A stretch of 64,000 bases of DNA from positions 23,374,547 through 23,438,546 of the forward strand of contig CM026556.1 in assembly GCA_015143295.1 (NCBI GenBank). The letters are read 5' to 3'. The notes beneath the pieces were generated by a model, which had not been told where the DNA came from, did no database searches, and saw nothing but the letters and a program-made list of their open reading frames with translations. The stretch is from Tetracentron sinense. Lineage: Eukaryota > Streptophyta > Magnoliopsida > Trochodendrales > Trochodendraceae. Of the stretch, positions 12,103 to 23,784 are shown one piece after another. Position 1 is the stretch's first letter. Each line of letters starts with the position of its first letter. Made by a program: the position numbers and the translations under genes.

Positions 12103-15099
12103 CTACTGTCTTGGACCATCCTGTCCTGCATTGTGCTTACCACGGCCCTGGCTGGCCTCGATGGTGCGAGGCTCAGTCCACCAACGGATCAATGGCTGTT
12201 GACTGGAGGATGCTTCGGCACTGTTGGAGAGGGTGCAAACCTGCTCTCCCATTGGATATTCTACTTCAGTAGCATCTTTGACAGTCAGTTCATCGAATAT
12301 CTGGCCCATGCTGAACACTTCTGGATCTGGAATCCCTGAAGACTCGGCATTGGGCTGAGAGGTTAAGGCAATGGGTGCAGCAGAGGTTTCTGGGTAGGTT
12401 TCAAAGATTCTCACGGGGAAGGTTACAGAGATGTGTGGCCGGGGCTCAGGTTTCGCCGACTGTCTGCTCTTCTTAGTCAGCTTTGAAAGGTAATCCTCGT
12501 ATCTAGGCTTATATCCCAAGCCAAAGGGAGATGTATAGCGCGGAGGCGTATATCTCTACTTCATGCCTTGATTCCTGACACCAAGACCATTTTCAGGCTG
12601 GTAGTTCATTCTGGCCATCATTCTGACAAATGGTGGCACTGCTTGCTTGCCTTGCTGTTCTACCTGGGCGATAGAACTAACCTGCTCGAACTAGAATGTC
12701 ATGAAGGCAGTGCCTTGCCCCAGCTTTTGGACGTCCCCAAAGGAACTTGCCAACTCTTCAAAAGGAATGACAACCAGACGATCATCCTGGATGGAGTTGA
12801 TTCTTTAGTGCAAAGAAGAGGGAATGGCTTCGGTCGCATGGATCCATAACCTCCCTAGGAGTAAATTGAAAGAGGCTGGCACATTCACAACCTGAAAGTT
12901 TGTTGAGAACTGGGCAGGTCCGACCCCGATGGTCAAATCGATGTCACCTAGGTTCTAGCTGGTTGTATGATCAAAAGCCCTGATGGTCATAGGTCTCTTC
13001 TTCACTTTACTGAGGTTCAGGCCCAGGTTTTATAGCGTGGAGAGTGTGCAGACATTCAGGCCGGAGCCATTGTCGATGAGCACTGATGATAACATTTGGT
13101 CCATGCACTGTACTGCAATGTACAAAGCCCGGGTGTGGTCCCTATCGCTATCCGGTATTTCCTCCTCTGTGAAGGAGATGACCTTGGGTTTGAGGATTTG
13201 CCCTACCATCTACCCTAGTTTCTTAGGCGTTATGTCTGATGTCACATAGGCATTGCCAAATACTCAGAGTAGTTGCTTCTTGTGATGCTCTGAAGTGAGA
13301 AGAAGACCCATGATGGATATCTGTGCTAGGACCTTGCTCAGTTGCTGAGTGAAATTATTGAATCAGCTGCTTCCTTCTGTGGTTCTGAAACCCTTACTTT
13401 CTCTTTCTCTTTCTCTGCACTCATCACCCTTGCCAGCTCAGTTGATCGGTAAGAAGGCCTGATGATGCTGTCATTCACTGCAAGTGTGATGGGTCCTAGC
13501 TGCCCTACCCCAGGCTCTTCCCACTGGATAAAGTTGACTTGATTGTTATGTGGGGGCAGTGGCACCTGATTGATGCTGGTGTTGTTGGGAGCCAGCTCAA
13601 ACCTTTTGTTATCCAAGAGATCTTGGATGGCATACTTTAGGCCTATGCAGTAGTCTGTAGCATGGCCTGGGCCTCTGTGAAAGGCGTAGTGATGATCGGC
13701 ATTGTAGTTCTTGTTGTGTTTATCTGGAGGTAGGAGAGGTGTGGGGCCTCTCAACTCGAGAAGGCACTACTTGGTGAGGAATTCCAATAACTGGCTTAAT
13801 GTGTATGGAAGAGGGGTAAAGTTTCTGGGAGGAAGGTTTTGCCCCTGGGCTGGTCAGCCTGGCCGAGTATTCCTGGCAACTGATTGCTGCTGAGCAACTG
13901 GAGCTGGTAATCGGATGGGTGCTGTAGAAGCAACCATATGTACATCTTCCTTCTTTCTGTGATCCCGGGGACTGATGTTTCTGCTGGATGAGGCTGTTGC
14001 CCTGGGGGATCAAGTCCTAGACTGGAATGAGTGGCCCTGCTCTTGATGGCCATCTTGATACGGGCACCCGTCCTAACGATGGTGCCGAAGTCCACCACTG
14101 GTAAGGTCACCATGAGTGTAGAGTAGGGCTGCTTTAAAGTACCCATGAACATGCCTGCCAGCTCCTCCTTAGGGATAGGAGTCGGGATTTTTGCTGCCAT
14201 TTCCCTCTTACGGGTGGCGTATTACAGTAATGATTCGTTGTTATGCTGGCTTAACTGCTCAAGCTGGCTCCTCTGAAGGCGGAGCTCCTGGTTAAAGGAG
14301 TATTGCTCTACGAAGCTGTCCATGGCATCTTACTAGGTCTTGATCTTCTGCTTGTCTACAGACATCCATCATGTAAGGGTTGCCCCTTTAGACTTTTCTA
14401 GAAGTACTAGATCAACAAGGGCTGATTTCTGTTATGCTGGAGCATGTCCCCTAGGTACAACTGTAAATGTTGTTTTGGATAGCCCGAGCCATCGTATTTC
14501 TCAAAGTCTGGGATTTTGAAACTTGCGGGAACAGCATCCCCTGATGAGAACGTTAAGTCCTTCAGTGATAGTCATGTATTGGTGGATGCACCCTTCATTC
14601 TTCTCATCTCCTCTTTCATCTACTTGATCTCGTCTTGTAAGGATGGAGTGGGGTCTGAGCATGATGGCCGGTCCTGATTGACGTGTGAGGCCTTGGGTTG
14701 TTCTTCGTACTGGTCATACTCCTCTCCTCCACCTGTTGCGGGTATAGGGTCAGGTATGATGAAGGGGGGAGGATGAGGCTCTGGTATAGGTTGCTCGGTT
14801 GGTTCTCCAGTCAGGATCCGAGTGGAGGGTTCTTCAGTTTGGGTACCAATTAGAATCTTCAGGGATTCCTGAACACTGTCAAGCTTTGACTACATGGCTG
14901 CTATGTCCCTGTCATGTGACTGTAGGATCTCTGTGGTTCACTGGTGCTGATCTGCTGGTTCCGCCATTGAGTCTGTGTTGCTATCTGATTGGGCTGTGCA
15001 AGATACTAACTCTGTAATTGGTACCTCTGTTAAGACTGCGTCTACGACTGTTGCTTCTGCGAGAATCGCAGTCAGAGAACGAGTCGCAGGTCGGCTCAT
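12103..15099 (-). pseudogene. Ogre-A gag-protease, broken
   Basis: Gag packages the RNA and protease cuts the polyprotein. The likely start is the ATG at 15,097-15,099 (MSRPATRSLTAIL). The gag core lies around 13,800-14,400 (EMAAKIPTPIPKEELAGMF). A Cys/His finger of the type CAFHRGPGHATDYC follows near 13,650-13,700. The protease active site IDNGSGLN is near 13,060-13,080 and still has DNGS. The tail (LGYKPRYEDYLSKLTKKSRQ) runs to the stop at 12,103. Compared with Ogre-B it lacks about 285 bp of a Pro-rich linker (Ogre-B 35,581-35,865). Stops include adjacent TAG TAA where Ogre-B has TGG AAA. It is upstream of the intron-like gap. Confidence 0.88.
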
Positions 15100-15240
15100 G
15101 TAACTGAAAAAAATACAACGGTTAATCATAATTATGCATGATGACAAAAAGCAGATGCTAGAAAAAGGATTTTTCATTGATGCATGAAGAGTGCAGTGAG
15201 TATAGGGATAGTGAGACTCAAAAGAAAAAAGGACTCGATC

Positions 15241-16918
15241 CTAGGTAGGCCCTTCAGGGATCGTAAAGTCAAGTGGCCGAGGCACACCCTTAAGATCTAT
15301 AATCTGTTGCTCGAGGGATGTGACTTTAACCTCCATGTGCGTAAGGGTTTCGGTAGAGTTGAACATGCGGTATCCAAATTGTTGGATACGGGAGGTCATC
15401 TCTGCCTTTGCACTATCAAGCTATTCTTGGTGGAAGTGAAGCTGGGCCCGGATGACGGCTGCTTCCTGGTGTCGCCTCTGCATCTCCTGTGAAGGGATTG
15501 GATTGTCTGCTCCAATTGTTCAACCAATTCTTTTACGGCTTGGAGTTCACGACCTTGTTCCGCTTTTTGCTACCTGAATGCATGTTGGGCTTTCCATAGC
15601 CTTTTCCATTTCTGTTGGATCTGGAGCTGTCTCTCCAAGAAGTAGTCCGTCCAAGGAACCACCATTTCTGCTAGGGGTATGGTTCCTTGTGATGGAGCTG
15701 CGACTAATGTGGGTAGTTCCTTGGGTGCAGGCATGCCGGGTAGAATGTTAGGATTATCCACCCACTGTCAGTTTGCTAAGTTGGTTGGTGGTCCTGATAT
15801 AACCATGAAGTCCTGCCATTGATCTCGTTTGGAGTTGCGCCAAGCTGACTGGAAGCGTCGGGTGAGGCTGTCAGAGTGCGCTATGAAAGTGATCCAATCA
15901 TTTTCCTACCGATCTATCACTGGGATACCTTGAGGGAATCTAATTTGCCTAAAGACTCGGAGTGGTGTATAAACTGCGGAGCCTGTTAGACCAGTGAGAA
16001 TCATGCATCGTCTGCTGGTGATGACAACACGAGGTAGCCTATTCAATACAAGTCAATCACATTGTCAAGTGATTTCTTCCTCTGACAGGTCTTGGAGAAG
16101 CTGGTAGAGCTCTCCAACATCCGTAGTTGCTATCGGGCCTTGATTCTGAGAAATCTTTTGAGGTAGACTGTAGGCATCGTGGATGTCGTCCTGCACCGAT
16201 ATGATTGTAGGCAAATGACTTACCAACCAGAGGTGTAAGAGAGGTGTACTGGCATGGAAGATACCCTTTCTGCGGTCTGCCAACTGGTTGAGAGCCCTGA
16301 GAAGCTTTACTAGGATGACTGGTACAACTGACCAGGAGTTGTGCATGTCCTCGACGATCCTGACCAGAACTGCTTCGACAAGTGAGTGGCACCTTGGAAG
16401 ATTCAGTGCAAATGCGTTGAGACCGGAAAGTTCCGCTGAAATAGAGTTAGAGTTCCACTTACGCTTGTACCTCTTTTCGAGAAAAGACACAGGTATCTGA
16501 TCAAAAGAGCCGTTAGGACCGGGCTGCAAGCAGGAAGGCTTGATATACAAGAACCTGGATAGGTCTGCCTGGTATATTGTCTTGTAGCGCCGTACTATGG
16601 CTTCGCCGTCTATGTTTAACCCTAGAATGCACTGAATCTCTTCCAGTGTTGGGCAGAGCTCGTTTATACCAAAATAGAATACCATGTGAGATGGGCTCCA
16701 GCACTGGATAGCAGCGTTCATGAGGTGTGAGTCCGGGTTAACCACTGATAGGTCTAGAATAGTCTCAGTTTTGTAGTACTAAGCCCAAATGAGACGCTGA
16801 CTCGAGGTGAAAGGCCCAATTACTTCCTGGAGGTTGTCATCACATGCCCCCTGAGAAGTTAGATGCACGGTCTTGATGGTCGACCCATTGACTAAACAAT
16901 CCCTAAAGGACCTGCCAT
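15241..16918 (-). pseudogene. Ogre-A ORF1, unknown function, broken
   Basis: This is the extra ORF that Ogre-type elements carry between the primer site and gag; its role is not established. Start chosen at the ATG at 16,916-16,918 by alignment to Ogre-B (MAGPxGIV). The longest open piece is 16,065-16,745, with a globular part (WSPSHMVFYFGINELCPTLE, then ILGLNIDGEAI) resembling plant mobile-domain-like proteins of retroelement origin. The C-terminal third is a charged coiled-coil region, clear in Ogre-B. A one-base deletion near 16,870 relative to Ogre-B and several stops disable it. A TGG codon after the EEEIT motif is TGA here and TAG in Ogre-B. Confidence 0.82.
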
Positions 16919-17783
16919 CTACCTGGATAATAATACAGACTCTATGAGTGCATTCTGTATGCAGATGGGATGCAAAATGATGATGCAATATTTTTGATTT
17001 TTGATTTTTGACGGGGTGTGACAAGGCATATGTGATCCGATAAGGCAGACAAACGGAGGTCCGACGTGCTTTAGCTCAGGTTGTTGGAAACCAAGGGACC
17101 TATCAGATCAAGGTTGGGACAGGCCCAATGAAGGCTTGTTTGCCTGGGATTTGGACTCTATATGCTATGTCGGGAAGCAGGGTTGAATGTAGTTTATTAT
17201 AAGCACAGGTTTGGCTCATTATATGCCCCTGGATGGGTGGTTATCAGGGTAGAATGTGTCCGGGTAGTCAACCATGATTGGGGACAGGTATAGGGCGCAA
17301 GCAGGTTAGGATTTATAGTAGCCCTCCCAGGATGGCCTGCTTTTAGACTATGCCCTATCCTAGACTACATGTATGAATGTTGGTTTGATGCAGGTGTGTT
17401 CCTAGCAGGATGGGGGGATCACTTAACACCTTATATGCAACTCCCCGATATAGAACATACTTGAAAAGGGACGATTGGTGTAAGCAAGAGCGTTCAGAAT
17501 CCTTCCCTGGGGGTAATCACCCCGACAGGAGTAACTCCGTAAGACATTTAAGTCACTGACACTGAGGATGATCATCCAACAACCGTTAACGTAATAAGCT
17601 TGTATATTGGGTTGAATGGGATAATTACACTATTATGACATCTATGGATGCACAGTACACAATTAACCAAGAAATGTAAAATGATTAGTGTTAAGTTAAA
17701 CGCTTAGGCATTTTAAACAAGATTAAGGTTCAGTTGGCTTAAACCCGGGTTCCTGGTTGACGTTGAAATATCTCTCTTAGGAT
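16919..17783 (-). other. Ogre-A leader between primer site and ORF1
   Basis: Untranslated leader of the element, homologous to 31,220-32,077 in Ogre-B. I see no gene, only the expected packaging/leader region. Confidence 0.7.
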
Positions 17784-17800
17784 CCTCAATAGAGTCGCCA
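17784..17800 (-). promoter_or_regulatory. Primer-binding site of Ogre-A
   Basis: On the minus strand, 4 bp after the 5' LTR, the sequence reads TGGCGACTCTATTGAGG. Ogre-B has TGGCGACTCTACTGG at the same place. This fits the tRNA-Arg-type primer site reported for Ogre elements; the tRNA identity is from memory, not tested. Confidence 0.75.
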
Positions 17801-17804
17801 GAGC

Positions 17805-20376
17805 TGTGAGCGCAGAAGTTCTTCACTCACAATGGTTTGGATTACCTGTGTACCCTCATTAGTGTGAAAGGGTTTTATCATTTTAAGAGTCGCCACCTAT
17901 TCATTCAGAAGGGATAAGTCCCTCGGGTTTGGATAAGGTCTTAGTCTGTGAGTGAGATCAGGGTAAGGGGTTCGGTTAAGTCCGGGGAAGGTGTTAGGCA
18001 CCCCGAGGCTTCCGTCTTACAACGGTTCTGTACTTTCCGGGTTTAAGCCAAATAAAGTTAATCTTGATTAGAATACCGAGGTGTTTAAATTAACACTAAT
18101 CCAAGAAAGGAAAAGTTAATTGGGGTCGGGCCTGTGTTGGGCAGCCTACGTACTCACCGAGTGAGATCAGACCGAGCGTAATTCTGGCACGTGAGCTTGT
18201 GCCGAGTCTAGGAGCGTGTGTGTGTACACCAAGGGTGGCTAAAATGGACTAGTTTGGTAGACTAGGGTTTGGTTGACCAAGGAGGGTCAAGTGCTTGGTA
18301 TTCAAGCCCAGTAGGCTTAATTAGGGGGGGTAATCCGGTAGACTAGGATGGAATCTGGCCCGGGTTAGGGTTGCTAACCGGGGTTAGGCCGAACTAACTA
18401 TGGTTAGGATTACTAACAACAATTAAGGGTAAGTGAGATGTAGCCCAGTAGGCTAAAGGAGAAGCCCGGTAGACCGAAGATAGTCCTGTAGACTTGGTTT
18501 TTAGGCCTGGTAGGCCGTAAACCGAACTTAACTACGATTAGGGTTGTTAACCGTAATTAAGGGGGGTCTAACTGTGGTTAGGGTTGCTAACCAGGGTTAG
18601 GGAGAGGGCCAAAGTCAGTATTATGGTCTGATTATATTTTCAGGAATTTCTGTTTAATTTTCCAAAAGTTTGTGGGGTTAAGGGGTGTTTAACCGTGATT
18701 AAGTGTTAACCGGAGGTGTATTTAACCGTGGTTAAGGGTCAAGTGAGGTCCAAGGTGGGGCCAAGAGGCTAGGCAGGGCCTAAAGTGGCTTCCTACCAGG
18801 CCTGGGACCTTGCAAAAGCCCAGAATAGAAACAAAGTTAATGTCGGTAATTGGATTACCGACATTAAAGGCAGTGTTTTTGCCTAACTAGGGTTAAGATG
18901 TAACCTAGGGTGATTTGAAGGCATGGAAGTGTAGAGGGAACTCCTGGAAAGATTTCAGGTCAGGTTTCGGCCCAGGGAATACCTGGAGTGGGCCCCATAA
19001 AGCTGCAAAGTTGTTGTGACAGCAGGGTCATATTGGCGGTTGTTATTCTACCGCCAATCTGAAAATAGGCAAACAACAGGGTGTCGGTAAAAGGTTCACC
19101 GACATTCTGTAAACAGTTCGATCAGGAATGGCGGTACTGAGTTTACCGCCATTCCTGGACTTCGCCAAAAACGGGTTTGTGCCCACTGAAGCTGCGCATA
19201 GAGGTCTCGGAGGGTTCCCTTATGAGTTAAGGGACCCCCAGGGACTTCGTGGTGGTCTGCCAAGCTCAAAAGCAAAGTGATGTACCCTTAGAGGTTCACC
19301 ATACCTATGGTTTAGGAAGGTGAACACCCTGTGAGGGTTTGCTTCGAAACTAAACAACAAACTAAAGGTAGATAAGCCCCCTGGAGATGACCAGGGGTTG
19401 ACATGATGAAAGGAACAGTAAAAAGTGGGTAGGGAATGTCCCTACCCGAATGCTCTGTTTCTGCTGGAGAGGAGATGAGGCTGCTGTGTGGTGTTGCGCC
19501 AATGGTGATGAGACTCAGGTGCAAAGGGGAGACTAAGGTGATCTTGGAGTTGCAATGAAGCTTTGAGGGAGCTTAGAGCAAGGGTTCAGGCCTCAGAAAA
19601 TGCTCAGGGATTCGAGTCTCAGCTTCAAGGATCCGAGTCTCAGCTTCAGGAATCTGATTACAGCCTGAGGATGTTGGGTTTTATAGGGAAGAACCTAAGG
19701 ATCTAAGAGGGATTAAGGAGAAAGAGGAGAACTTGGTTGGACCCGAGGGAGGTCGACTAAGAGGCTTGAAGGGAGAGACCAAGGTGAGGGTTGAGTGTGC
19801 AGGGGTGTTCGCAGACTGTAACTCAGGACTCACATACTGTCTGTAGAGGGTCTACTGACACTGTGAAACAAAGCCAAAATGAAATGTCGGTAGACCTTCT
19901 ACCGACATTCTAAGATTTGTTTTAAATCGGGCTGGGCCCTGCACATACGGGTTATGGGAGGTATGTCTAATGGTTTTTTGGGCCTTATGGGCTTGAGGCT
20001 ATGGGTCAGGCCCTATAGGCCTTGGGTTTTTTGGGTTTAAGCCCTAATGGCTCTAAGGTTATGCTAGGGTCACCTAAGGCTAGAATTTTGACATGAGCTT
20101 CACTTAGGGTGAGTCCTAAGGTTTAGGTTGAACCAGGGTTAAACTAGGGATAGGTCCTAGGGTTAAGCCTAGGGTTTACCTAGGGTTTAGCTAAGGTTTA
20201 GCTGGGGTTTAACTAGGTTTTACCTAGGGTTTAGTCCTAAGGGTAGGGTTTTGGTTCTAGGGTTTTCTAGGGTTTGACTAGAGGCTTACCTAGGTTTAAG
20301 GGGACTTGGCAGGGGTAACCATAGTTGAAAGGGTTTTAACTATAGTCAGGTGGGGTGTAAAAATTGGGTACTTACA
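17805..20376 (-). repeat. Ogre-A 5' LTR
   Basis: 2,572-bp LTR, from tgtgagcgcagaag to gggtacttaca, the pair of 959-3,524. The TATA box on the minus strand is at 19,679-19,685. It contains the same palindromic TTAACC/GGTTAA motifs and the TGTCGGTA hairpins (19,885-19,910). Confidence 0.95.
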
Positions 20377-21110
20377 AGCGTAAAACATAATATTAACAGG
20401 GCTATTCACATCCTACTTAGGTTTTCACATCCTACTATTCAATCACAAAAATATAGCAATCATCCTTCTATTCCAGAATTAAAATCATGAAATCAATAGC
20501 ATAATCATATAATCTACTCTAGATCTTATCCTTGAAACTCTCTTCAAATCATGTGAGAAAACATCACAATATGCTTGATCAAATCATAAAAACATATAAC
20601 CATATCTAGATTTTGCAACTACTTATCTTGTGATAATCATTAGCTAGGACAGTGTATAATACCTTCCTTGATCGTTTCTCTATGATCCCTCGCTTGAAAA
20701 TGGGTTTGGATCTCGATCTCATAGCTTTCCCCTTCTTCTCTAATTGAAAACCCCAGGTTTTTCCCTCTTTTTGGGTTTCCAAGCCATTAGAATGTTTTTT
20801 AAACCTAAACCCACGACTTAAAGGAGTATTTATAGAGTTAGCAACCTTATGGTGTTAAAAAAATTCAGAAATTTGCATTTCTAGAAAATCACCGTACTAG
20901 TCGATTGATCGACGTTGGTTGTCGATCGATTGATGTCCTTTTTTAAAATTTTGATCCGAAACCTGCTTTGGTAATTGACTCATAATGTATGACTCAATTA
21001 TTGAAATTGGATGATTCAAGATGTGTAGGAAATGTTAGTCAAAGAGAAACAATTTCTTATCTAATAAAAATATCATAATTGTAAGTCCTTGGAGGTCAAA
21101 ACAGCCCATC
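20377..21110. repeat. Old LTR-like sequence, right of Ogre-A
   Basis: This continues the sequence interrupted at 953. It has a TATA-like tatttatag near 20,828 followed by an array of cgatcgat-type inverted motifs (20,898-20,930), the same layout as the solo LTR at 24,148. No clear LTR end is visible, so the right boundary is approximate. No gene. Confidence 0.4.
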
Positions 21111-23342
21111 AAGTTGGATGAATGTAGGAGAGAACCCCAAAAATTTTGGGTTAGTACCGAAAACCCAAGATTAGAACCCTAGACTCCTAAAAGTTAGAAA
21201 ATAAATACATTAACCTTGATATAAGCAATGGGATGACCCCGTTGATCCGGAACTTTTAACATTTTTTTGGAATTCAATTAATAACTCAATTTTGTTTGCA
21301 CAAGAATTAAGGTTCTTCATTTAATATGCACAAATTACAAGACATGTAAGGTTTGAGTCTCTATAGCAAAGCAATTAATTCCTATGTTGTGCTTAGATGA
21401 TATATGATGCACTATGCAAGCGTTAGCGTAGCTTGGTGTAAGGTTGGTGCCTTGGTGTTGGGGTACCATAGTGCTTATAGCTAAGTGTTACATGGAGTTT
21501 GTAAGGACATGAGGTATCTTGATGTGGGGTATGAGGTACCATGGTTTGGGCAAGGTGCCTATGAAGATTTGTGGGCTGCAACATAAGCTAGGCAGTTTAT
21601 CGGACACATAGGGGCCGAGTGTTGTAAGACCTACATGGCATGTTAGAAGCAGGGCCGATAATACCTCCATTTGAAGAGGAAGTTTGTACGAGTTCAATGG
21701 CACAGACAGTTTGTGAAGATTTAATGTGCTACGCAGAAAAAGGTTAGTATGAGTGTCCCATCACATAGGATATTTCCTTCTAGAAATGGGCTAAAGGCTT
21801 AGTATCCACCTTGAAGAGAAGGGTGTAGCTCTACCTTCCCTTGTGGCAAATGTTGGGCCACTTAGTGAGTGACCTCGAAGGAGTTTGGGGTGGGCTCTAT
21901 GATCCTGAAGTGGGTCTTAGGGTTTCCTTGGATGATCAGTGTTGTATCCAAGGACAATGCAAAGGAGACAGACTTCCTAGTACTGCACGGAGCCTCTGGG
22001 TAAGAGGGTCCAACCTAGTTCAACCTTAAGCATGCGTTGTGCATCATGGTCATCTAAGAATGATGCGATGTATGTTGGGACACTCGATCATGGATTGAGG
22101 ATCATGTTGTGGGCGCTACACCCTCAAGGCTCCATGAATGGGGCAGTGATACTCCTAAGCTATTCATGTTGCATTGGGATGACCAATAGTCATGTTCGAG
22201 AGTATTACGCCATATTGAATTTTTGGCTTGATCGAGAAACCTTAGCTGCATAAAAGATGTGCAAGATGAGACCACGGTGACGCAAGAACCTTATGTGTTG
22301 ACGAGTGTCGGGCACATCGAGCATGACACAATGAAGTGATGCATAGGCCAACTGAGCGTGGCTTAGCGGATGGGACTCAGTAGTGGGTTGTTCCTTATCA
22401 TAGCATCGTAGCACGAGACGTTCGGTCAGTTGGATGTACGGATAACGTGAGGCTGGTTTTGATCATGGGATGGTCGAGGTGTCGCACGATTGTTCCGTAA
22501 AATTAAAAAGCTGACCGTAACACTTCGTTGATCATAGCCACCAAGTATTGCCCAAAACCGCTGATCATTGTTGATCAACACAATAGCAACATCAAAAATT
22601 AATTGCATGTCGTTGGTTACACTGTTCGGCTACTGCAGATTTTCCATGTCGTAAAAACCTCCAAATGGTTGACACGCAATCTCCTTCAACTCGGGTCATA
22701 GCACTAATGTTTTTGAAACTGTTTTGGAAATAACCAAATGCATACGTTCCATTAATTTTAGCTTCTATATAAAGCATTTTTTGGAATCATCTATTAAAAA
22801 AAAACATATGTTGTTTCTGGAGCTTATGAAAATAACACATAATCTTATTTGAAATGATATATAATTTTTATATGATATATTAAAAATCTATTTAGTTCCA
22901 TGATCAATATTTTATGTGGTAGAAAATTGATAGGAATTACATATATTGGCATAACATATTTCTTAGTAGAATTGAATTACATTCTATCATATCAAAACTT
23001 TTTTATATTCTAGCAAGTTATATATATATATATATATATATTTGAGTTTTCATATTTAAAAATAACTAAACAATAATATTGTTTAATTGGGTGTATTAAA
23101 AAAAATAGAAAACTTATTATTGAATACATTATGTTGGTCTACTAAGTTTATTGGAAATGTTTTCGAAATATTGTGGCTTCTAGAACAATAAGTTCAAAAT
23201 TGAGTAAGACTGAAAAACTTAATGAGACTACTTACTTGCTCATCCCGGAAAAGGAAAATTAACCATATCCTTTTCCAATATAAAGTAGAATATACAATTA
23301 ATACTTCATGCCCTAGTAAGCATCCTCTAAGAGCAAGAGAGG
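21111..23342. other. Unassigned intergenic sequence
   Basis: No recognisable gene or complete element. Open frames up to about 73 codons (21,841-22,253 plus; 22,205-22,777 minus) match nothing I know. A minus-strand pair (22,426-22,777) reads more protein-like than its surroundings but is broken. 22,800-23,340 is AT-rich and holds a (TA)n microsatellite at about 23,019-23,042. Confidence 0.5.
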
Positions 23343-23784
23343 ATGCTAGAAACACATAACAAATTTATAGAGGATGATAAACTTGCTAGGTTTGTGTTAC
23401 TTACTTTAATTATGAACCCAAATTTAGAGATAATTCTTGAAGAATATAAAATAGCGAAAGAAATATTTGATGTTATTAAATTTGTTTATGGTAGTGCATC
23501 TGAAACATACATTCAACCACTAATAAAATAGTTTATTCTTCCAAAATGAAATAAAGAGAATATGTAATTGAACATGTTAATAACTAGCTATACTGTAAGA
23601 AATTCAATACCAGATAAAATGCAAGTCCCTGTTGTTTTGCATAGTTTACCAACTTCTTAAAAATAAGTTGTTATTACTGTTAATTTATCTGGACAATACC
23701 CCCTATAGTATTAAGAGTAGAAACTAAAAGGAGAGCTAAAAGAAGATAAATGAAGTCAAAGTATTTTTAATAGTCCATCATCTT
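23343..23784 (+). pseudogene. Copia gag remnant (oldest layer), first part
   Basis: The open piece 23,343-23,531 and the broken sequence after it resemble the UBN2-type gag of Copia elements: DDKLARFVLLTLIMNPNLE, then an ILEEYKIAKEIFDVI stretch, and further on MQVPVVLHSLPTS and VVITVNLSGQY in shifted frames. Many stops show long decay. The basic C-terminal tail (SKIKPSKPCKKNFKSK) continues after the inserted solo LTR at 27,103-27,196. No protease or RT of this copy is seen in the window. Confidence 0.8.

Larger units (their letters stand above)
959..20376 (-). mobile_element. Ogre-A: Tat/Ogre-type Ty3-gypsy retrotransposon, degenerate
   Basis: This is a complete-length LTR retrotransposon lying on the minus strand. 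Its LTRs are 959-3,524 and 17,805-20,376, both TG...CA. The flanking 5-bp target duplication is agcat (954-958) and agcgt (20,377-20,381), one mismatch. Order on the minus strand: 5' LTR, primer site, ORF1, gag-protease, intron-like gap, RT, RNase H, a second archaeal-type RNase H, integrase, long 3' region, 3' LTR. An extra ORF before gag and a second RNase H are hallmarks of the Tat clade, including Ogre. Minus the inserted solo LTR, its length is about 16.9 kb, close to Ogre-B (16.8 kb). Stops and frameshifts disable every gene, so it cannot act on its own. Confidence 0.93.

Noticed and set aside
23019..23042. (TA)n run as a possible regulatory site
   Set aside because: Simple microsatellite in AT-rich filler with no gene nearby.
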